A DNA stretch of 64,000 nucleotides from assembly GCF_017573505.1 (NCBI RefSeq), contig NZ_JAGEOJ010000007.1:186001-250000 (forward strand), in the 5' to 3' direction. The DNA comes from Actinomadura barringtoniae (GTDB taxonomy: Bacteria > Actinomycetota > Actinomycetes > Streptosporangiales > Streptosporangiaceae). The position numbers and the translations under genes are program-made. Shown in pieces: positions 59,369-64,000 of this stretch (within the stretch, counting starts at the first letter, position 1; each line of letters begins with the position of its first letter). The notes beneath the pieces were generated by a model. That model was not told the DNA's origin, ran no database searches, and worked only from the letters and a program-made list of their open reading frames with translations.

Positions 59369-60343
59369 TCAGGCGGGGAGGAGGCCTAGGGCGGCTTTGG
59401 CTTGTTGGACTTTGGTGGTGGCCAGGTTGCGGGCTTGGGCGGCGCCGGATTGAAGGGCTGCTTGGACTTGGGCGGGGTTGGCTGCCAGGTGGAGGTAGCG
59501 GGTTCGTACGGGGGTGAGGGTGGCTATTACGGCGTCGGACACTGCGGTTTTCAGGTCTGAGTAGCGGGTGAAGCGGGGGGCTAGGTCTTGGGGCTTGTCG
59601 CCGGTGCAGGCGGCGAGGATGTCCAGGAGGTTGGAGACTCCGGGCTTGGTGGTGGGGTCGTAGGCCACTTCGGTGCCGGCGTCGGTTACGGCGCGCATTA
59701 CCTTGCGGCGGAGGACGTCGGGCTCGTCCAGGAGGCGGAGGGTGCCGGCGGGGGACGCGGCGGACTTGCTCATCTTGGAGTGGGGGTTCGTCAGGTCCAT
59801 GATGCGGGCGGCTACGGGTGGGTTGACGGCGCGGGGGATGGTGAAGGTTTCGCCGTAGCGGGTGTTGAAACGCTGGGCGATGGTGCGGGCGAGTTCTACG
59901 TGTTGGGTTTGGTCTTCGCCGACCGGGATTTCGGAGGCGTCGTAGAGGAGGATGTCGGCGGCCATGAGGATGGGGTAGGTCAGGAGGGACATCCGGACTT
60001 GTTGCTGGCGGCCGGACTTCTCCTTGAACTGGATCATGCGCTGCGCTTCGCCGTAGCCGGTGGCGCATTCGAGGAGGTAGTGGAGTTCGGTGTGCTCGGG
60101 AACGTGGGACTGGACCAGGAAGAGACATCGGTCCGGGTCGACGCCCGCGGCCAGGAGGAGGGTCGCGAATTCGAGGGTTCGGCGGCGTACGTCGGCGGGG
60201 TCGTGGTGCAGGGTGAGGGCGTGCAGGTCGGAGATGAACGCCACGGTGTCGGTCTGGTCGCTGACGATCGGGGCGATCGCGCCCACGTAGTTGCCCAGGT
60301 GCAGGTCACCGGACGGGGTGAAGCCTGTGAGTCGGCGTGCCAT
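59369..60343 (-). CDS. trpS: Tryptophanyl-tRNA synthetase
   Basis: Class I synthetase of 324 residues charging tRNA-Trp. The HIGH-like motif is GDLHLGNYVG at about 12-21, and the ATP loop is KMSKS in NPHSKMSKSAASPAGT. The family core LLTYPILMAADILLYDASEIPVGEDQTQHVE is intact. ATG 60343 has AAGGAG 7 bases upstream. It is preceded by a leader with tandem Trp codons and an attenuator, so expression should rise when charged tRNA-Trp falls. This arrangement is known for the auxiliary, indolmycin-resistant trpS of Streptomyces; whether this is the only trpS here cannot be told. Confidence 0.97.
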   Translation of the reverse strand: MARRLTGFTPSGDLHLGNYVGAIAPIVSDQTDTVAFISDLHALTLHHDPADVRRRTLEFATLLLAAGVDPDRCLFLVQSHVPEHTELHYLLECATGYGEAQRMIQFKEKSGRQQQVRMSLLTYPILMAADILLYDASEIPVGEDQTQHVELARTIAQRFNTRYGETFTIPRAVNPPVAARIMDLTNPHSKMSKSAASPAGTLRLLDEPDVLRRKVMRAVTDAGTEVAYDPTTKPGVSNLLDILAACTGDKPQDLAPRFTRYSDLKTAVSDAVIATLTPVRTRYLHLAANPAQVQAALQSGAAQARNLATTKVQQAKAALGLLPA

Positions 60344-60401
60344 GGTCGGCTCCTTCGGAGGGTCGGGGGCCGCCCTCGGAGATGCCGGTTCACACGCGAA
60401 A

Positions 60402-60424
60402 CGGCCGCCCTGAGGGGGCGGCCG
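60402..60424 (-). terminator. Attenuator terminator hairpin of trpS
   Basis: On the minus strand CGGCCGCCC pairs with GGGCGGCCG across CCTCA and is followed by TTT. The upstream arm can instead pair with GGGCGGC at 60459-60453, giving the alternative antiterminator. It lies 59 bases before the trpS start. Confidence 0.85.
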
Positions 60425-60452
60425 CGGGTGTCGTGAGACGCGGATGAACGGT

Positions 60453-60477
60453 GCCGCCCGTTAGGGGCGCCACCAGC
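60453..60477 (-). promoter_or_regulatory. Segment 1:2 pause hairpin and antiterminator arm
   Basis: On the minus strand GGTGGCGCCC and GGGCGGCACC form a hairpin (nine pairs, one G-G mismatch) that overlaps the leader's Trp-Trp codons and stop. The right arm, GGGCGGC, is also an exact complement of GCCGCCC in the terminator's first arm, so the two structures exclude each other. Confidence 0.8.
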
Positions 60478-60496
60478 TTGAAGAGGTCATCCGCAT
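60461..60496 (-). CDS. trpL: trpS leader peptide with tandem Trp codons
   Basis: An 11-codon reading frame encodes MRMTSSSWWRP and ends in TAA inside the first hairpin. Two adjacent TGG codons sit at positions 8-9. When Trp-tRNA is scarce a ribosome would stall there, free the second segment to pair with the third, and prevent the terminator. A TACATT -10-like box lies 7 bases before the ATG, so the mRNA may be leaderless. The symbol is used descriptively. Confidence 0.85.
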   Translation of the reverse strand: MRMTSSSWWRP

Positions 60497-60513
60497 GTCT
60501 TCGAATGTAGCAC

Positions 60514-61662
60514 TTAGAGCCAGTTACGGCGTTTGAAGATCAGATAGAGCGTTCCGCAGACCAGGGCCATGAGCAGCACGGCGAACGGGTAGCCGGCCAT
60601 CCAGTGGAGCTCGGGCATGTGGTCGAAGTTCATGCCGTAGATCGTGCCGATGAGGGTCGGGGCGAAGAGGATGGCGGCCCAGGCGGAGATCTTCTTGACC
60701 TCTTCGTTCTGGGCGTTGCTGGCCTGGGCGAGATTCTTCATCTCCTCGTTCTGCGCCTGGCCGACCAGGGTGGCGTTGACCGTGAGGATGTCCTGGAGGT
60801 TCTGCCGGAAGCCGTCGACGCGTTCGACGACGATGGTGGCGTGGTCGGCGACGTCGCGCAGGTAGCGGCGGAGCTCGTCGTCGATGCCGTACTTCTCGAA
60901 GCCGGCGAACAGGCCCTCGACCGTGGTCGCGAGGGGGCGGGTGGCGCGCTGGAAGTCGATCACTTCGCGGGACAGCTCGTAGATCCGGCGCGAGACCTTG
61001 GGCTCGCCGCGGAACACCTCGATCTCGATCTCGTCGATGTCGTTCTGCAGGCCCGCGACGACTGGCGCGTAGCCGTCCACGACCGCGTCCATGATCGCGT
61101 AGAGGACTGCCTCGGGGCCGCGCGAGAGCAGTTCGGGTGACGCTTCCAGGCGGCGGCGTACGCGCGACAAGTCGGGCGCCTCGCTGTGCCGTACGGTCAG
61201 CACGAAGTCCTTGCCGACGAAGACGTGCAGCTCGCCGAACTCGACCTCCTCGATCTCGTCCACGTAGCGGGCCGCGCGCAAGACGACGAAGAGGGTGTCC
61301 CCGTAGCGTTCGAGCTTCGGGCGCTGGTGGGCGACGATCGCGTCCTCCAGCGCCAGTTCGTGCAGCCCGAACTCGTCCGCCAGCGACATCAGCTGGGTTT
61401 CCGAGGGCCGGTAGAGGCCGATCCACGCCATGCCGCCGGGCGTCTCGCGCAGGGTCTGGAACGTCTCGGCCAGGGTCGCCGGAGAGCCCTGCCGAACGCC
61501 CTTCACGTAGACGGCGGCGTCCACCACGCTCTCGCCCACCGGCCGTTCGACTTCCTCGGCCCGCGGGTCCATGGAACGTTCCGGAGCCTCCTCGTCAACC
61601 CGGTTGGACCGCCCCGATACCCGCTTCAGCGGACGCAGTGCACGCCCACGCAAATCCGCCAT
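60514..61662 (-). CDS. corA: CorA-type magnesium/cobalt channel
   Basis: Membrane protein of 382 residues: a long cytoplasmic funnel domain and two C-terminal membrane segments. The signature YGMNF occurs in GTIYGMNFDHMPE between them, with a short basic tail FKRRNWL. It imports Mg2+. A strong GGAGGTGA site precedes ATG 61662. The N-terminal 30 residues are basic and may be disordered. trpS follows downstream on the same strand after the attenuator. Confidence 0.94.
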   Translation of the reverse strand: MADLRGRALRPLKRVSGRSNRVDEEAPERSMDPRAEEVERPVGESVVDAAVYVKGVRQGSPATLAETFQTLRETPGGMAWIGLYRPSETQLMSLADEFGLHELALEDAIVAHQRPKLERYGDTLFVVLRAARYVDEIEEVEFGELHVFVGKDFVLTVRHSEAPDLSRVRRRLEASPELLSRGPEAVLYAIMDAVVDGYAPVVAGLQNDIDEIEIEVFRGEPKVSRRIYELSREVIDFQRATRPLATTVEGLFAGFEKYGIDDELRRYLRDVADHATIVVERVDGFRQNLQDILTVNATLVGQAQNEEMKNLAQASNAQNEEVKKISAWAAILFAPTLIGTIYGMNFDHMPELHWMAGYPFAVLLMALVCGTLYLIFKRRNWL

Positions 61663-61814
61663 CGGTCACCTCCCAGGCCTCCAAGCAGCACTTTCTGGTC
61701 ATCTTCCCCCTGAATCTTGACCCACCCCTCATTCGCCAACCTGAACTCGGGATGCATATGCGGCTAGATCTGGGCGGCGAAGGGCCTGATTGCGGGTTCC
61801 CTAAGGTTGCGCGA

Positions 61815-62615
61815 GTGGCTGATTCGACTGATCGCGAACGACTGAGGGTGACCTTCAACGAGGCGGCCGAGCTTTATGACCGGGCGCGGCCTGGCTATCC
61901 GGCCGAGATGTTCGATGACCTGGCGTCGCTGGCCGGGGCCGGCCCGGGGTGCCGGGTGCTGGAGCTCGGTCCCGGGACGGGGCAGGCGACGGTGCCGTTG
62001 GCCGAACGCGGCTGCCACATCACGGCGGTCGAGCTCGGGGCCGAAATGGCACGGGTCGCCCGCCGCAACCTCGCGCGGTTCGAGCACGTGGAGGTGGTGA
62101 CGTCGGCGTTCGAGGACTGGACGCTGCCCGCCGAGCCGTTCGACGTGGTGGTGTCGGCGACCGCGTTCAACTGGATCGATCCGGTCGTACGGGTGACCAA
62201 GGCCGCCGATGCGCTGCGGGACGGCGGCGTTCTGGCGACCATCGCCACGCACCACGCCGCAGGTGGCAGCGAAGCGCTCTTCGCCGAGATCCAGGAGTGT
62301 TACGAACGGTTCGATCCGTCGACCCCGCCGGGATTGCGGCTGCGGCCGGCGGCGCAGATCCCGCAGGACGCCGAGGAGATCGACCGCTCAAGCCGCTTCG
62401 GACCTGCGGTTTTCCGCCGGTACGAGCGGGACCTGGCCTACTCGACCGCGGACTACCTGGACGTTCTGCGCACCTACTCCAACCACCGGCTGATGACGCC
62501 GGAGGCCCTCGACGGCCTGCTGGGATGCATCAGCGGCTTGATCGATCGGCGGAACGGCGGCCGGATCGTCAAGCGCTACCTCACCGAGCTACGCCTCGCC
62601 CACCGCATCGCCTGA
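61815..62615 (+). CDS. Class I SAM-dependent methyltransferase
   Basis: Protein of 266 residues with motif I VLELGPGTGQAT, motif II VTSAFEDW and ATAFNWID, of the UbiE/Tam-like group. Target unknown. GTG 61815 with AAGG about 9 bases upstream; the open frame extends far upstream but antisense to corA and without homology. Divergent from corA, and its 3' end overlaps the facing MarR gene by 27 bp. Confidence 0.9.
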   Translation: MADSTDRERLRVTFNEAAELYDRARPGYPAEMFDDLASLAGAGPGCRVLELGPGTGQATVPLAERGCHITAVELGAEMARVARRNLARFEHVEVVTSAFEDWTLPAEPFDVVVSATAFNWIDPVVRVTKAADALRDGGVLATIATHHAAGGSEALFAEIQECYERFDPSTPPGLRLRPAAQIPQDAEEIDRSSRFGPAVFRRYERDLAYSTADYLDVLRTYSNHRLMTPEALDGLLGCISGLIDRRNGGRIVKRYLTELRLAHRIA

Positions 62616-63185
62616 CGAAGACTCCAAAGGCTCCCCCGCGTGGAGGTGCTGGTGGAGGGTGGTCAGGATGTCGTCCAGCGCCGCGAGCTGCTCGTCGCTG
62701 AGCGGGGCGGCGAAGTGGTCCCTGATCGCGCGGGCGTGCGGGGCGGTCGCGGTGCGGAAGGCCGCGGCGCCCTGCGAGGTGAGGACGACCTCGGCGCCGC
62801 GGTTGTCGTTCGGCGGGTTCTCACGGCCGACCAGACCGCGCTTGTCCATGCGGCCGATGTGGTGGGACAGGCGGCTGCGTTCCCAGTCCATGGCCGCCGC
62901 GAGCGCGGACGAGCGCAGGCGGCGGCCCGGAGCCTCCCACAGGGTCAGCAGAACGCGATAGTCGGCAGGCGAGAGCCCGGTGTCCTCGGCAAGCCGCGCT
63001 CCCAGCAGGCGTTTCAGCTCGTCGGTGGTGTCGACCAGCGAACGCCAGACCGCCAGCTGCGCCGACGTCAGCCGCGCCCGCTCGGCCACCGCACGCCCGC
63101 GCTCGGCCTCCGCACGCCCGCGCTGGGCCTCCGCACGCCCCGCGTCCGGCTGCCTCGGCTCCGGATGTCCTGTTTCGGCGTTCAT
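62589..63185 (-). CDS. MarR-family regulator with repeat N-terminus
   Basis: Regulator of 198 residues. A low-complexity Arg/Ala/Glu repeat (GRAEAQRGRAEAERGRAVAERARL) occupies the first 40 residues, followed by a MarR winged helix: DTGLSPADYRVLLTLWEAPGRRLRSSALAAAMDWERSRLSHHIGRMDKRGLV and wing ENPPNDNRGAEVVLT. ATG 63185 has a G-run about 9 bases upstream; a GTG three codons earlier is possible. Lies downstream of the sigma factor gene on the same strand. Confidence 0.9.
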   Translation of the reverse strand: MNAETGHPEPRQPDAGRAEAQRGRAEAERGRAVAERARLTSAQLAVWRSLVDTTDELKRLLGARLAEDTGLSPADYRVLLTLWEAPGRRLRSSALAAAMDWERSRLSHHIGRMDKRGLVGRENPPNDNRGAEVVLTSQGAAAFRTATAPHARAIRDHFAAPLSDEQLAALDDILTTLHQHLHAGEPLESSSGDAVGEA

Positions 63186-63278
63186 TGTGATCACCCCCCG
63201 CCATGAAATCTGTTCGCGATCGGGCGGGGATCCGGAATCGATCAGTTCGCGGACGCGGCGAAGGCCGACGCGGGAAGG

Positions 63279-64000
63279 TCACTGCGAAGGTGGAAGCGAT
63301 CTGGGCAGGTCGAACCAGGGCAGCATGTCGTTGTCGAAGCGGGTCATCGCGCTGATGCGGTCGCCGGCCAGGGTGATGACGATGAGGCCGGTGCCGTGGC
63401 GGATGCCGGTCGGCGTGCGCACGTACGTGCCGAACGCGGGCTGGCCGTTAGCTCGCGTGCGGGTCAGGGTGTACGTGCGGCCCGCGCCGAACAGGCCGGC
63501 GCAGAAGCGGGCGACGAGGTCGCGGCCCACGTACTCCAGCGCGATCGGCGGCATCGACATGAAGACGTCGTCGGTCAGGAGGGCCACCACCGCGTCGATG
63601 TCGCCGCCCTCGTACGCCCGGACGAAGCTCTCGACGAGAGCGTCTTCGGTAGGCGATCCAGGGGAAGGCGGCGCGAGGTGCTCGGTGCCGGTACCGGTGC
63701 CGGTGCGTTGCAGGCTGGAACGGGCGCGCTTGAGGGCGCTGTTCACCGAGTCGAGCGTCGTGCCGAGCATGTCGGCCACCTCGGCGGCGTGGAAGCCGAG
63801 CACGTCGCGCAGCACGAGCACCGCGATCTGGCGCGGCGGCAGGAGCTGAAGGGCCGTGATGAACGCCAGCGAAATTGACTCGGTCTGCTCATAACGCGCC
63901 TCAGGACTTAGCGGCGCAACGAGCGAATCCGGAATGGGCTCAAGCCAGGCCACTTCGCCAAGGCGAGTGGGCTCTGGCGGTACGACGTTGGGGATGTCCC
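63279..64000 (-). CDS. SigG/ECF41-like sigma factor with SnoaL domain, partial
   Basis: Sigma-70 family protein that continues beyond the right window edge; the 5' end is missing. What is present begins with DIPNVVPPEPTRLGEVAWLEPIPDSL, a linker typical of SigG-like sigma factors. A sigma4 HTH follows (LQLLPPRQIAVLVLRDVLGFHAAEVADMLGTTLDSVNSALKRARSSL), then a C-terminal SnoaL-like domain (residues 120 onward of the visible part). The SnoaL domain in such factors modulates activity without a separate anti-sigma factor. Confidence 0.9.
   Translation of the reverse strand, partial: DIPNVVPPEPTRLGEVAWLEPIPDSLVAPLSPEARYEQTESISLAFITALQLLPPRQIAVLVLRDVLGFHAAEVADMLGTTLDSVNSALKRARSSLQRTGTGTGTEHLAPPSPGSPTEDALVESFVRAYEGGDIDAVVALLTDDVFMSMPPIALEYVGRDLVARFCAGLFGAGRTYTLTRTRANGQPAFGTYVRTPTGIRHGTGLIVITLAGDRISAMTRFDNDMLPWFDLPRSLPPSQ

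Noticed and set aside
60344..60513. T-box leader upstream of trpS
   Set aside because: A GGGCGGCACCG stretch looks T-box-like, but no specifier stem is seen. The leader peptide with Trp-Trp and the mutually exclusive hairpins explain the region better.
61137..61814. N-terminal extension of the methyltransferase gene antisense to corA
   Set aside because: The extension is Arg/Pro/Ser-rich with no homology, and the SAM domain begins just after GTG 61815.

Overview
The window is a 64-kb piece of a very GC-rich actinobacterial chromosome. GTG and TTG starts, strong GGAGG ribosome sites and pervasive G/C third positions all point there. The gene content (tricorn protease, CGNR/ABATE regulators, ECF sigma factor with a CU044_5270-type partner, SigG-like sigma factor, F420-type LLM oxidoreductase, DUF5997 pair, CSP-like sensor systems) resembles Actinomadura or another Streptosporangiales/Thermomonosporaceae member. 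That placement is inferred from gene content, not from a search. I see no prophage, no intact insertion sequence and no CRISPR array. One tRNA-Gly gene is present.

Left part (1-22.6 kb): a membrane-anchored clan-A glycosidase; a two-component system with a secreted partner; a fused protein joining a decayed IS256-type transposase region to an MltG murein transglycosylase; an LEA-like repeat protein; a tricorn protease; an alpha/beta hydrolase divergent from its CGNR regulator; an orphan SepF domain; a tandem-duplicated DesK-like kinase tail-to-tail with its response regulator; a TetR-controlled MFS/SnoaL/SDR/SDR operon; a P450; a secreted protein ending in LPVTG; and an L,D-transpeptidase.

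Middle (22.6-37.4 kb): a signalling block made of a MarR regulator, an SpoIIE-like phosphatase with altered metal ligands, a response-regulator/PP2C fusion, a CHASE3-type kinase, an Rcp1-like receiver and a STAS antagonist. This is the usual parts list of a partner-switching or phosphorelay stress network. It is followed by a 1447-residue protein with a dead trypsin-like domain, a P-loop and TPR repeats. Convergent to it lie a DUF4263 (Shedu-type) protein whose PD-(D/E)xK site is replaced, a K+ channel, and an AAA+/TPR membrane pair. This is the most conflict-system-like stretch of the window.

Right part (37.4-64 kb): an aromatic-ring dihydroxylation cluster (dihydrodiol dehydrogenase, small protein, Rieske dioxygenase beta and alpha) divergent from a CoA ligase/LLM/SnoaL operon across a 15-bp palindrome; an ECF sigma factor with its membrane partner; an HdrD-like Fe-S membrane protein; a GH5 lipoprotein; a ZIP-like transporter; a glycine-betaine ABC transporter; dcd; tRNA-Gly(CCC); several small conserved proteins; two GNAT acetyltransferases; trpS; corA; a methyltransferase; a MarR regulator; and a sigma factor cut by the window edge. 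trpS is preceded by a complete transcription attenuator with an 11-codon leader peptide containing two adjacent Trp codons.

The features most worth follow-up are the transposase-MltG fusion, the pseudo-Shedu/K+ channel pair beside the pseudo-protease NTPase, the trpS attenuator, the half-dead tandem kinase and the LPVTG-terminal secreted protein.
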